DNA of 64,000 nt from JAVBNF01 sp031551725 (GTDB lineage: Bacteria; Bacteroidota; Bacteroidia; Bacteroidales; P3), in NCBI GenBank assembly GCA_031551725.1, contig JAVBNF010000002.1:7895-71894 (forward strand), given 5' to 3'. The position numbers and the translations under genes are program-made. Positions 52,926 to 62,407 of the stretch are shown piece after piece. A model generated the notes under the pieces. That model was not told the DNA's origin. It did no database searches and saw nothing but the letters and a program-made list of their open reading frames with translations. Positions within the stretch are counted from its first letter, which is position 1; each line of letters starts with the position of its first letter.

Positions 52926-53356
52926 TTACATTAACGAAAATATTTACCTTCGAGATGGCGCACGCCTTACTGCAGCACGATGGCGCTTGTGCGAATATTC
53001 ACGGACACTCGTACCGTTTGGAGGTAACGGTAACCGGTAAGCCGCTCAACAAACCGCAAGATCCGAAAAATGGAATGATTATCGATTTTTCCGATTTAAA
53101 AAAAATTGTGAACAATGCTGTGATTTCCAGATTTGATCATGCTTTGGTACTCAATGCGGCGTCGAATGAAGGTTTGCTGAAAACATTGCAACAACAATTT
53201 CCGAATATTGTTACGGTAAATTTTCAACCGACAAGCGAAAATTTATTGTTGGACTTCGTCGAAAAAATAAATGCACTTCTTCCGGAAACCGTATTACTAA
53301 AGCGTTTGCGCTTATATGAAACAGCAACTTCGTATGCCGAATATATCTGTGATTAA
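52922..53356 (+). CDS. queD: 6-carboxytetrahydropterin synthase QueD
   Basis: 144 aa. Zn ligands H14 (FEMAHAL), H27 and H29 (NIHGHSY) and catalytic C23 in the CxxxHGHxY pattern of QueD, the second step of queuosine/7-deazaguanine synthesis. No other queuosine genes are adjacent. Confidence 0.88.
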   Translation: MITLTKIFTFEMAHALLQHDGACANIHGHSYRLEVTVTGKPLNKPQDPKNGMIIDFSDLKKIVNNAVISRFDHALVLNAASNEGLLKTLQQQFPNIVTVNFQPTSENLLLDFVEKINALLPETVLLKRLRLYETATSYAEYICD

Positions 53357-53373
53357 TTAAAATTTTGTAGAAA

Positions 53374-54372
53374 ATGAAGAAAATTTTAGTATTTATCGTT
53401 GCGTTGAGCGCATTTGCATGTGGGCATAAGCAAGAAATGACGGCGATTGACGGCACAGCACTCGGCACTTATTATTCGATAAAATATTTTGATAATGAAA
53501 ATCGCAATTTTCAACCGCAAATAGATTCGTTGTTTCATGCATTCAATCAATCGGTTTCCTTGTGGGAAAAGGGCTCTGTTATTAATCGTGTGAATGATAA
53601 CGAAGATGTGGAATTGGACGCGTTTTTCATTGATATTTTTAATAAATCGCAAGAAATTTCGGCCATTACCGATGGCGCTTTTGATGTTACGGTTGGCGCT
53701 TTGGTACGTGTTTATGGTTTCGGAAATGCCGAGCGTTCGCCTGAAGAAATCCGTAAAATCGATAGTTTGTTAATGTATGTAAACTATAAAAATGTTCATA
53801 TCGAAGACAAGCATTTATATAAATTTCATAAAAACACACAGCTCGATTTCAATGCCATTGCTAAAGGTTATTGCGTGGATTTAGTTGGCAGATTTTTGCA
53901 AGAGCGTGGGGTTGAAAATTATTTGGTGGATATTGGCGGTGAGGTATTAGCCAAAGGTATTAAGCCCAATGGCGATTTGTGGATTATCGGTATCGAAAAG
54001 CCGGCCGAAAATGCAGCAGCCGAACAGCAAGTTCAACAACGTTTATCACTCACCGATTGCGCTGTTGCAACATCCGGCAATTATCGTAAATACTATGAGT
54101 TCGAAGGTCGGCGTTATGCTCATTGCATCAGTCCGAAAACGGGAGAACCGGTGCGTCATAATGTACTAAGCGTAACTGTTCTTGCTAAAGAATGCTGGCG
54201 CGCAGATGCTTATGCGACAGCCTTTTTGGTAATGGGGTTAAATGAATCTTTGAAAATATTGGAACAACACCCGGAGCTTGGAGCTTATTTTATCTATGCC
54301 GATGATCAAAAAGGCAGACAGCAGTATTCAACGTATGCAACGGAGAATCTGAAAGCGTTGGAGATGGAGTAG
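53374..54372 (+). CDS. apbE: FAD:protein FMN transferase ApbE
   Basis: 332 aa lipoprotein (LSAFACGHK lipobox) facing the periplasm. Attaches FMN to Thr residues of Nqr/Rnf-type subunits. GTALGTYYSIKYF, DGAFDVTVGALVRVYGFG, LDFNAIAKGYCVDL, YLVDIGGEVLAKG and TSGNYRKYYEFEG are conserved blocks. Confidence 0.92.
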   Translation: MKKILVFIVALSAFACGHKQEMTAIDGTALGTYYSIKYFDNENRNFQPQIDSLFHAFNQSVSLWEKGSVINRVNDNEDVELDAFFIDIFNKSQEISAITDGAFDVTVGALVRVYGFGNAERSPEEIRKIDSLLMYVNYKNVHIEDKHLYKFHKNTQLDFNAIAKGYCVDLVGRFLQERGVENYLVDIGGEVLAKGIKPNGDLWIIGIEKPAENAAAEQQVQQRLSLTDCAVATSGNYRKYYEFEGRRYAHCISPKTGEPVRHNVLSVTVLAKECWRADAYATAFLVMGLNESLKILEQHPELGAYFIYADDQKGRQQYSTYATENLKALEME

Positions 54373-54528
54373 TTGTGAATTGCTTTCAAATTTGTATCTT
54401 TGTTCCTTGAAAATATCAGACCTTGATTTATCTTTCATGAATCGAACGATTTATAGGAGAAAATAGAAAGAAAAAATCAAATCTGAAAGGAACAAGATGA
54501 AACACAACTAAAGATTTTTTCAAATTAA

Positions 54529-54562
54529 AAAAGGACGTTTCAATTTTGAGAAACGTCCTTTT
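54529..54562. terminator. Strong hairpin terminator downstream of apbE
   Basis: AAAAGGACGTTTC (54529-54541) pairs with GAAACGTCCTTTT (54550-54562), 13 bp, with A/T flanks on both sides, so it can act on either strand. Confidence 0.85.
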
Positions 54563-55089
54563 GTTTTTAGAAAAGTTCCAATTGCTGTGGAACATCCGGT
54601 AAATCTTGTTCTTTCTTTCCGTAGAAAAGTTCCATGGAACCGAATTGCTTATCCGTAATACACAATATCCCCACTTGCCCTCGAGGGGGCAACGATTTCT
54701 TGACCCTTTTAGGTGCTTCTTCATCGCGTCCGCGTGTGAAGTTTGATAACTATCTGTTCGTTTTTCAAGCTAAGATAAGCCGGATTGCTGAAAAAGAGGG
54801 TACGGTTAAGTATCCAATGGTAATAAACGGATTTGTATTCACTTTTTGCATGTCTTAATTTTTTACAAAGATAATAAAAATTTCGCAAAATGCGTAATGC
54901 AAAATGAGAAATTTTATAACTTATTAGTAATTAGCATCGCTTATAGGGATTGTTTGTCCAATGTGATTAATTCGTACTTTTATTGGGTTGAGAGCTAATA
55001 AAGAGCCTAAATTTCTTATATTGTAGAATCTCTTAGATTCTTTTGTACCTACTGTATTTTTTAATTCTGTATTCTTTATATTTATGCTT
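54563..55089. other. Gene-poor stretch between apbE and the CRISPR array
   Basis: No intact gene. On the minus strand 54573-54650 reads as a plausible protein C-terminus (FGSMELFYGKKEQDLPDVPQ, ending QLELF-stop) but the upstream frame is interrupted by a GCCCTCGAGGGGGC-type palindrome (54676-54691) and stops, so it may be a decayed gene end; I cannot name the family. 54880-55089 is AT-rich with a hairpin AGAATCT-CTT-AGATTCT (55025-55041) and a CRISPR-repeat-like sequence (55010-55028) on the plus strand. Confidence 0.4.
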
Positions 55090-55831
55090 ATCTATAATAG
55101 TAGAAATTTAAAGGGTCGTCTTGACTTGTCGGATAATTCCCGAAAGTATCTTCCATCTACAATAGTAGAAATTTAAAGGGTCGTCTTGACCAATTCGACC
55201 AACATAGGGCGCCCAACATCTACAATAGTAGAAATTTAAAGGGTCGTCTTGACGCAAGCAAGTGACAGGCTCGCAATCAACCATCTACAATAGTAGAAAT
55301 TTAAAGGGTCGTCTTGACTATATGAAGCGCTATTATATGAGCCATATCTACAATAGTAGAAATTTAAAGGGTCGTCTTGACTAGATTTAGCCTACAAGGT
55401 TATGTACGAATCTACAATAGTAGAAATTTAAAGGGTCGTCTTGACGATTTAGATAAGAATTTACGTGTATATTGCATCTACAATAGTAGAAATTTAAAGG
55501 GTCGTCTTGACTTGAAATATGGGAAAATGGTAAACAAAAATCTACAATAGTAGAAATTTAAAGGGTCGTCTTGACTTGAAATATGGGAAAATGGTAAACA
55601 AAAATCTACAATAGTAGAAATTTAAAGGGTCGTCTTGACGTTTCTTAACTCCGTCAATACGGTTGATATCTACAATAGTAGAAATTTAAAGGGTCGTCTT
55701 GACTTGTTCCATTCGGAAGCTATCAATACGAATCTACAATAGTAGAAATTTAAAGGGTCGTCTTGACACATCGTCGGAATGCAGTAAATCCAGGGATCTA
55801 CAATAGTAGAAATTTAAAGGGTCGTCTTGAC
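55090..55831 (-). CRISPR. Type V-A CRISPR array, 12 repeats and 11 spacers
   Basis: 36-nt repeats start at 55090, 55155, 55218, 55283, 55346, 55410, 55476, 55540, 55604, 55668, 55732 and 55796; spacers are 27-30 nt. Read on the minus strand the repeat begins GTCAAGACGACCCTTTA and ends AATTTCTACTATTGTAGAT, the Cas12a crRNA handle with stem TCTAC/GTAGA. The repeat at 55090 has one change (plus-strand TCTATAATAG for TCTACAATAG, breaking a stem pair), so this is the old, distal end; the leader and promoter lie at the cas2 side. Spacers 55512-55539 and 55576-55603 are identical. No tracrRNA is needed for this type and none is seen. Confidence 0.98.
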
Positions 55832-55837
55832 CCCATA

Positions 55838-55886
55838 TGTCCAAAAGGACAGCGCAAAGATATAGATTTTTAATGAATTAAACAAA
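55838..55886 (-). promoter_or_regulatory. CRISPR leader promoter and leader hairpin
   Basis: On the minus strand TTTG (plus CAAA 55883-55886), 20-nt spacer, TATCTTTG (plus 55855-55862), about 24 nt before the first repeat. A small palindrome TGTCC-TTTT-GGACA (55838-55851) sits between the box and the repeat. The leader to cas2 (55832-56014) has no ORF. Confidence 0.8.
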
Positions 55887-56014
55887 TAGAAGAAATATGA
55901 TTTTTCTCCCACTTGATTCTTCGATTAAATGCAAACAATACGTCAAAGAGCTAAATGCCAGGATGATAATTTATTTATAATGGAGGCTGTTTCGAAAATA
56001 AAGACAGACCCTTG

Positions 56015-56290
56015 TTAATCGAAATAAATCAAATCCTGATCTCGATGAATGGCATTGCCATATTTAAGGGCTGTTTTTTCATCGGTACTGAAAATAAAAA
56101 CACTGTCGCCTCCGCCAAATTTTTTCGAATAGTAGTTTTCAATTCGGATAATTAAATTGTCTAATATTCGCTTTGAATTATTGAGTTCGAAGACAGAATA
56201 CTGTAAACGAATACCGCCCTGTTTGATCAGTGTTTTGGAAAATTTTGCACGAAGTTTATTGTCCGAAATATCATAACTTACAACTAACAT
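56015..56290 (-). CDS. cas2: CRISPR-associated protein Cas2
   Basis: 91 aa. VVSYDISDNKLR with Asp7 and a ferredoxin-like fold pattern; forms the Cas1-Cas2 integrase that adds spacers. Last gene of the cas operon, 12 bp after cas1. Confidence 0.95.
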   Translation of the reverse strand: MLVVSYDISDNKLRAKFSKTLIKQGGIRLQYSVFELNNSKRILDNLIIRIENYYSKKFGGGDSVFIFSTDEKTALKYGNAIHRDQDLIYFD

Positions 56291-56302
56291 AATTTTACAA
56301 AT

Positions 56303-57271
56303 TTAAATTAAAAACATTGGATAATCAGGAGCACTTTTGCGTCCCATAAAACAACGATAATATTGTTGCATGTATTTGAAAACATCAGATTTATGAGCGA
56401 TCAGTACATCATAAAACATTTTGGTATAAACACTGTTCTTTTCTCGCTTCAAAATATATTCATTTTTAATTAGCAAAAAATCTTCTTTTGTACATTGTTT
56501 GGTGTTGAATGCCTTACGCACTTGTGTGTCAATCAGGCAACGGAATGGTTCCATCAAATCGCAAATCAAGGATTTACGTTTGAACCACAATCGGTGGTAA
56601 ACGCCCACATACGGATCAAATCCGAATAAGCGGGTAAACGCCTCTATATAATTGAATAAAATGGTATAACCAATGTCCAAAGTGGCATTAACCGGATCGA
56701 TTTTGGTTCGTGGACTGCGCAATTTCCAATCGTGCTGTTCGAAGTAGGAAGCAAAAAAAGCTTTGGCAACTCCTCCTTCCAATCCCATTAAACTATCATA
56801 ATCATCAACAGTTGGTACGATTGACAAGTAGTTTATACATTTCTCTTTGGCTTCGGTTATTCGAGGCGATTTCATTCTTGTTTTTTCAAGCAACCGCAGT
56901 TGGTTACGAATTTTATTCTCTACCAATATCCGGGCTATTCGTAATTCTGTTTTCGGATATTCGTACTGCTTTTGGCGTAACAGATAATTGGCTTCGGCGG
57001 TAATGGAATAGAAAAAAACCGGACGAAAATTGGGCTTCATTACAACAATCGGAATACCATGCAATCGACATTTGTCGATCAAGGCGGTAGTAACTGTAAT
57101 ATGTCCAATGACAAACAATGCCAATATCTTTTGAAAGGGTAGCTTGGTCAATGTTTTATTTTGTTCAACATCTTCCAGCAACAATTCACCGCTATGCACA
57201 CGAAGATTTTTCTCTTCAATGCTGTTGATTACAAAAACAGACCGGTATTCAATATCTTTATGAGTAAACAT
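56303..57271 (-). CDS. cas1: CRISPR-associated integrase Cas1
   Basis: 322 aa. Metal-binding triad visible as E165 (LMGLEGGVAKAFF), H226 (VGVYHRLWF) and D238/E241 (ICDLMEPF). N-terminal beta domain, then all-helical catalytic domain. The start overlaps the end of cas4 by 14 bp. Confidence 0.97.
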   Translation of the reverse strand: MFTHKDIEYRSVFVINSIEEKNLRVHSGELLLEDVEQNKTLTKLPFQKILALFVIGHITVTTALIDKCRLHGIPIVVMKPNFRPVFFYSITAEANYLLRQKQYEYPKTELRIARILVENKIRNQLRLLEKTRMKSPRITEAKEKCINYLSIVPTVDDYDSLMGLEGGVAKAFFASYFEQHDWKLRSPRTKIDPVNATLDIGYTILFNYIEAFTRLFGFDPYVGVYHRLWFKRKSLICDLMEPFRCLIDTQVRKAFNTKQCTKEDFLLIKNEYILKREKNSVYTKMFYDVLIAHKSDVFKYMQQYYRCFMGRKSAPDYPMFLI

Positions 57272-57824
57272 TTTCCGTATTCGTTTTATCGCACAAATTG
57301 CAGTAAATGCAATGCGTGCATTTGTTTGGATTTATTTGAATTTCCTGAGCAGGGTCATACGTTTTGAAACGATGGATAAATTGTTTTAATTCATTTCGTT
57401 GCTCTTCTTCGGGAATTTCTACCGGAAAAGTGCTATTCGTCGAAATAGCATAGAATGCTAAATTTTCTACTTCATAACCCATTTCAACCATGCAGAAATA
57501 CTGCGCCCACAGCTGATAAATCTGTCCTTGATAGATTTTCAGCAGTTTATGTTTGCGTTCAATCAACAGTTTTTCGTTGCCTTTATACAAATCGATTTTC
57601 CCGCAAATACCCAAATCATTGCTATATACGCCAATTCCGGAAATATCGGCTTTGCGGCTGCTGTATTTTTTTTGATCAATCGCTTCATGGCTTGCCGTGC
57701 CTTGCGTTTGAGGTGCAGCCTTTACCAAATCTTCGCCCCCACCCATATACACATTGTGCAGGTAGATGGAATAGGGACAGAAGATAAAGTCGTTCAATTC
57801 GGATATAGGTATGTAGTCGTGCAT
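57258..57824 (-). CDS. cas4: CRISPR-associated exonuclease Cas4
   Basis: 188 aa. Fe-S cluster cysteines: C16 (IFCPYSIYL) and the C-terminal cluster C169, C172, C175, C178 (KCTHCIYCNLC); RecB-like nuclease centre with GICGKIDLYKG (Asp) and LLIERKHK (Glu, Lys). Processes prespacers and reads the PAM. Starts 2 bp after the cas12a stop. Confidence 0.95.
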   Translation of the reverse strand: MHDYIPISELNDFIFCPYSIYLHNVYMGGGEDLVKAAPQTQGTASHEAIDQKKYSSRKADISGIGVYSNDLGICGKIDLYKGNEKLLIERKHKLLKIYQGQIYQLWAQYFCMVEMGYEVENLAFYAISTNSTFPVEIPEEEQRNELKQFIHRFKTYDPAQEIQINPNKCTHCIYCNLCDKTNTENVYS

Positions 57825-57826
57825 GG

Positions 57827-60800
57827 TTATTTATTAGTCTTTTGTACAAACTGCAACCATTCTTTGTTTGGACACCATTGGCTTACTTTCTTCTTTTTCT
57901 TATCCCCTTTTTCAAATGTTATCTCTTTAGGTTCTTTGAGCCCATTAAATTCAGCAACAGCCTTTTCTTTTTCTTCAGTTTTATCTAATTGCTTTAATAG
58001 CCACAAGCCTTTGCGAGCAATGTTGTAAGCGCCGTTGGCATCGGCATCGACAGGTAGTACCGATTTCCATTTTCCATGCTCAGTCTTCCCTTTTTGTATT
58101 TCCACTTCGCTACTAAAAAATGTATTTGAACCTTTTTTCAATTCAACCGATGAAACAATAGTGTCGTGTTCCATATTATTCTCATCTTTCCATGTATGTC
58201 GTAGTGATAGCAATGCTGAAAGACATTTTAATAATTCTTCAAAAAATGCAGCATCTTGGATATTAATAATAGATTTTTTCAAACAATTACCATTGTTATA
58301 AGCAATATTTTTCTCTTTAAATAAGCGGATCAATTGATCATTAACATTAATTTGTTGCCGTATCCATTTGTTATTTAGCTGCACAGACATTGAACGCTTT
58401 GCAAGGGCATGCGAACAAATAGACCATTCGGTTTGACTCAACTCGCTTGCATCAACTCTAAGGTTATTAAAGTCTTTGTAATCAAATTCAAATCGAAAAT
58501 AGTGATGTGTTGTATCGTAATAGATTGTCTTAAATTTCCCCAAAAACTCAATAGCATTTTTTCTATTTATATATCTCGTGTCCAATAAATTTATAAAACC
58601 TGTAACAGGATCTATTTTACTGGTATAATCGGCGGGGACATAAAACAGAATGCCATTTTGTTTCCCCATGTTTTTATATGCCGGGATTTCTTCTTTCACT
58701 AATTGGTACGCTTTTAAAACACCTCCTTCGCTATTTTTTTGATTTTCATCTTTTTCCAAAACCAAATATTGAAGTTTTTTGACAAGCATATTCTCAAACT
58801 TCTGATATATTTGCTTGTCAACTTTTGCTCTGCTATCTTTAAAACCATAATTCAAATCCTCCATGACAACAATAGCATTTTTTTCAATTATTAATTTTGC
58901 TAATTGATGAACAACTAAAGAGAGGTAACCCTCTTTCAATTCTTTGATGTTTTCAATGGTTTGCCAGTTTTTTCGTGCCTCTGCTCTATTTACCTCTTTT
59001 GAATGCAATAAAGTCTGATAGTCAACTTTTTTGGTTATATGAGTGCCATTTACACAAGTTTGCTGTTCTAATTCATTGAGCGAAAACTGCATTCCATCAA
59101 CAATTTTACCTTCCTTGTTGATCATGGTCAAGTAAATCAAATTACGTTCTCCTCTGTCTAAACCAATAATATGAACATCTTCATTTCTATGTAAAAAGGC
59201 AAGGACTTTATTATTGATGTTTTCGTTTTTAGGCTTAAAATTCATTGTTATGGAACAGTGAAATTGAATTTTATCTTTGGTAAAACGCTCATCTTTTACA
59301 ATACCTTCTTTACAATCCTTATGCCCTATTATCGAATAATTATTGATGTATTTTAAATCAATTTCCGTCAAATCATATTTTTGTAACTTGCCTTGAAAAT
59401 AAGCATTGAGTTTTTTTATACTTTCTCCGGGTACAGGTTCCAACGTTCCATCGGATAATGTGAAAAATTTCTTTGGAACTTTATCGCCAGCCTTATGAAT
59501 AATCTTTTTTTCTTCCTTGATGGATGCTTCTCTGTAGAATAATTCAGCGCCTCCATTCAGCTTAAAAACAACATCGTCCAAGTTTTTCGGATCAAATAAC
59601 ATTTCCCAGTAAAGTGTATGCAGATTCTTTTTACCCTTACTACCGGGATTGAAATCTTTATTATGAATTTTGAATAAATAAAGTTTTCCTTCTTGAACAA
59701 GATCTTCAATATACGCGGACGAAATAGTTCTTTCAGTGGTTATTTTATAAATACACTGATTCAATTTTTTGTAAAAATCAGAGATGTTTTCGTATTTATC
59801 GGAAAAAACAGTAGCATAGTCATATCCAGCAGTAGCAGTACTTTCATAACTTTCTAAAAATGACTTACAATACTGAATCCATTTTGCTATTGCATCCGAG
59901 TAACCTTCTTGGTCTTTAGACTGATCCAAGTATTTTTTTTGAAATTTTTTAGGACGAGTGTCATCGGATTTTTTTTCAACAAAACAATTCGTTTTTTTAT
60001 CAAAAGCCATATTATTTAAATCAAATATTTCTTTTGTAATCACTAATTCCTTTATGAAGGTTTCTCCATTTTTAGAAAGGCTGGTGTTTTCCTTCACAGT
60101 AAAATTAGTTGAACTATTTTTAAAATGTGATTTAACAGCATTTGTTTGAATGCTACATTTTGGAATCATTGTTGTACAATCCTTGAAATACTTATAATCA
60201 ACTTTATTATATGCTTCGGTTTGATTTCTCAAAAGATTGATTGTTTTGCGTAAACTACATATCTGATTTTTTAAAGACTGAATTTTTGACTCTAATTTAT
60301 CATAGGTCTTTGTCCCCGCTTTTTTTGTTTTGATCTCTTCTTCTTTCTCTTTTAGTTGCCTTTCTTCCTCTACTATTTTTTCCTTTAGTTTGTCAATATT
60401 TATATTATTATCTTCAAATACAGCATTGTTATTTTTGTCAAGAATTCCTAAGTAGTAAGAATTATTTTTGAGTAACAAAATAGTTTTATTAGATGTTTCT
60501 TTGTTTTTGTCCCATCCACCCAATAGAGTAGGGGTATCAAAAGTTAGTTTAAATTTATCTAATGTATATGTTTTTCTTGTTATATAATTACGCGTTTGAT
60601 TATAGAGTTCAAGTATCTCAGCTTCAAATAACAATTCTTGTAGCCTTTTTCGTTCGTTATAGAATTCCTCATCTTTTTCCAAATTTTTATCTTTTACCGC
60701 AAAAGGGGATAAGATATAGCCAAACTCCAATAAAGCATCTAGAAAATATTTTACCTTTTCAGCGTCTCCATTGGGTGTTTTTTCTTCTTTCAAGTCTTTT

Positions 60801-62374
60801 TTATATTCCTCGTTTAGTATATAATTGATATTATTTTTGCGAGTTTCCAATTCTTCAAACAAAGGCTTTTCTACTTGTATTGTATTGTTTTCTTGTTTTT
60901 CATCAACTGTAATGGTCGGATTTTTGAAATAGCTTACAATAAAATTCTCATCCATTGAATAGCTGTCTTTTAATACTTGATTTTGCTCATAATCCTGCAA
61001 ATAATAATTAATGCTATCTTGTATTAATTGTATTGAAAACTGCTTAGCTTCAAGGAATTTTCTTTTATCATTTCCACTTTTATTAATTTTATCATCATAC
61101 CACTTTTCTAATGATAATTCAATATACCGACCATAATTAAATAGTTTTTTCGACAAAATAGCAACGGATTTTGTGTTTAAATACACTTCTGTTAACTCAT
61201 AGTTGTCAATATTTTGCAAAAAGTATTTTAATTCATCCATCAATCGCTGACTATTATTTTCAGCATTGGTTAGAAAATCATATCTTTTATTTATTCCGGC
61301 AATAATCTCCTGTGTGCTTTCAAACACCTCAAATTGAAAAGATTTTGTTTTGTTAATGCTAAGTATTTGTTTTTTGAGTTTATCGAATGTTGCAATTTTT
61401 ATCTTTTTGGGTCTTTCTCCCTTTGGCGTATTTTCTTTTATTTCTTTATTTTTTCTCTGAACATATTCGTTAATAATTTGATTGATGCCTTTTGATTGTT
61501 CAACGCCTTGTTGTATTGCAACTATACCTAACTTTTCTTGATTGTATCTATTGATACCTTCTTGTGTGAGGCATTGGTTAAAATAATTCAATTGAAAAAT
61601 TTCATTTGCTCCGATTTTATCTATTGATTGTTTTAATTCGGTCAAATTAGGATCGTTTGCAATTTTTGCATAATTCTCCATATTTTGCTTGAAAACCGGG
61701 AAATTGTCATGGATTATGCGAAATGGAATAGCTGTTGAAATTTTATCTTTTGAATAAACATTTTTTCTATTCTCATTAAACCCATTGAAATAGGTGAAAA
61801 ATCCTTGCATCCTAACTAAATCATCTTTGATTTTCCCTTTGTCTATTTTGTCACTTTTGCCTAATTCCAAATATTTTTCGTCAGCTATATCCAACCATTT
61901 TTCCAGTTCGCACTTGCTCTTTTTTTTCTCTTTTTTCTCCTGATCTCTATCATTATCCGTGCTATCTTCACTATTATTACTCTGATTCAATATTTTTTTA
62001 TCGAACATAATTTTACTTTTCTTATCCAGCTCGATTGCAACTCTCTCACGAATTTTTGCAAATGGATCTTTCTCGTTTATCTGTTCGTCATCAACATCCA
62101 TTTCTACCTTATTTCCATTAAGTTTTGCCAAATCTTCTTCGGTAAAATTGAATTTATTCAGCACATCGTCTATAATATTGCGATGCATGCAATCCATAAG
62201 TTGTTTCACTTTTTTGTAACTTTTAGAGAGTTTCAAATCATCATCAATAATTTCGTGATGATTCGTCCCATATTCTTCAAATAAGGTTCTAATAAGCTTG
62301 CCTGTTCCTGATTCAGGCTTCAACTCAAACCGGAGCGTTTTGCTCAACGAATAAAGATTGGTGAAGTTTTTCAT
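57827..62374 (-). CDS. cas12a: Cas12a (Cpf1) effector, unusually large with coiled-coil insertion
   Basis: 1515 aa RNA-guided DNA nuclease; members of the family are typically about 1200-1350 aa. RuvC residues intact: D1073 (IIGLDRGERNL), E1172 (VVMEDLNYGF), D1445 (DADANGAYNIA); Nuc Arg R1392 (LSLRHTWK). REC1 motif FTYFNGFNENRKNVYS is at ~193-208; WED segment LLGGWDKNKET and PI-region KDCTTMIPKCS are recognisable, as is VPADYTSKIDPVTGF. Extra parts: an acidic/basic low-complexity stretch at ~130-155 (NQSNNSEDSTDND, EKKEKKKSK) and a charged coiled coil at ~661-725 (EEERQLKEKEEE, KLESKIQSLKNQ) between WED and PI. First gene of the cas operon. Confidence 0.97.
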   Translation of the reverse strand: MKNFTNLYSLSKTLRFELKPESGTGKLIRTLFEEYGTNHHEIIDDDLKLSKSYKKVKQLMDCMHRNIIDDVLNKFNFTEEDLAKLNGNKVEMDVDDEQINEKDPFAKIRERVAIELDKKSKIMFDKKILNQSNNSEDSTDNDRDQEKKEKKKSKCELEKWLDIADEKYLELGKSDKIDKGKIKDDLVRMQGFFTYFNGFNENRKNVYSKDKISTAIPFRIIHDNFPVFKQNMENYAKIANDPNLTELKQSIDKIGANEIFQLNYFNQCLTQEGINRYNQEKLGIVAIQQGVEQSKGINQIINEYVQRKNKEIKENTPKGERPKKIKIATFDKLKKQILSINKTKSFQFEVFESTQEIIAGINKRYDFLTNAENNSQRLMDELKYFLQNIDNYELTEVYLNTKSVAILSKKLFNYGRYIELSLEKWYDDKINKSGNDKRKFLEAKQFSIQLIQDSINYYLQDYEQNQVLKDSYSMDENFIVSYFKNPTITVDEKQENNTIQVEKPLFEELETRKNNINYILNEEYKKDLKEEKTPNGDAEKVKYFLDALLEFGYILSPFAVKDKNLEKDEEFYNERKRLQELLFEAEILELYNQTRNYITRKTYTLDKFKLTFDTPTLLGGWDKNKETSNKTILLLKNNSYYLGILDKNNNAVFEDNNINIDKLKEKIVEEERQLKEKEEEIKTKKAGTKTYDKLESKIQSLKNQICSLRKTINLLRNQTEAYNKVDYKYFKDCTTMIPKCSIQTNAVKSHFKNSSTNFTVKENTSLSKNGETFIKELVITKEIFDLNNMAFDKKTNCFVEKKSDDTRPKKFQKKYLDQSKDQEGYSDAIAKWIQYCKSFLESYESTATAGYDYATVFSDKYENISDFYKKLNQCIYKITTERTISSAYIEDLVQEGKLYLFKIHNKDFNPGSKGKKNLHTLYWEMLFDPKNLDDVVFKLNGGAELFYREASIKEEKKIIHKAGDKVPKKFFTLSDGTLEPVPGESIKKLNAYFQGKLQKYDLTEIDLKYINNYSIIGHKDCKEGIVKDERFTKDKIQFHCSITMNFKPKNENINNKVLAFLHRNEDVHIIGLDRGERNLIYLTMINKEGKIVDGMQFSLNELEQQTCVNGTHITKKVDYQTLLHSKEVNRAEARKNWQTIENIKELKEGYLSLVVHQLAKLIIEKNAIVVMEDLNYGFKDSRAKVDKQIYQKFENMLVKKLQYLVLEKDENQKNSEGGVLKAYQLVKEEIPAYKNMGKQNGILFYVPADYTSKIDPVTGFINLLDTRYINRKNAIEFLGKFKTIYYDTTHHYFRFEFDYKDFNNLRVDASELSQTEWSICSHALAKRSMSVQLNNKWIRQQINVNDQLIRLFKEKNIAYNNGNCLKKSIINIQDAAFFEELLKCLSALLSLRHTWKDENNMEHDTIVSSVELKKGSNTFFSSEVEIQKGKTEHGKWKSVLPVDADANGAYNIARKGLWLLKQLDKTEEKEKAVAEFNGLKEPKEITFEKGDKKKKKVSQWCPNKEWLQFVQKTNK

Positions 62375-62407
62375 GGTATATAAGTAAGATTTGAAATATT
62401 AATTTGC

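Noticed and set aside
54428..54858. Short frames of 74-98 codons around 54.4-54.9 kb
   Set aside because: They cross the apbE terminator hairpin or a palindrome and are low-complexity; not supported as genes.
55090..55831. Spacers matching other parts of this window (self-targeting)
   Set aside because: By eye no spacer matches any gene in the window; a proper search of the whole genome was not possible.
57455..58028. Plus-strand frames of 110 and 166 codons in the cas4/cas12a region
   Set aside because: Shadows of cas4 and cas12a with no start context or domain; no anti-CRISPR-like gene is supported.
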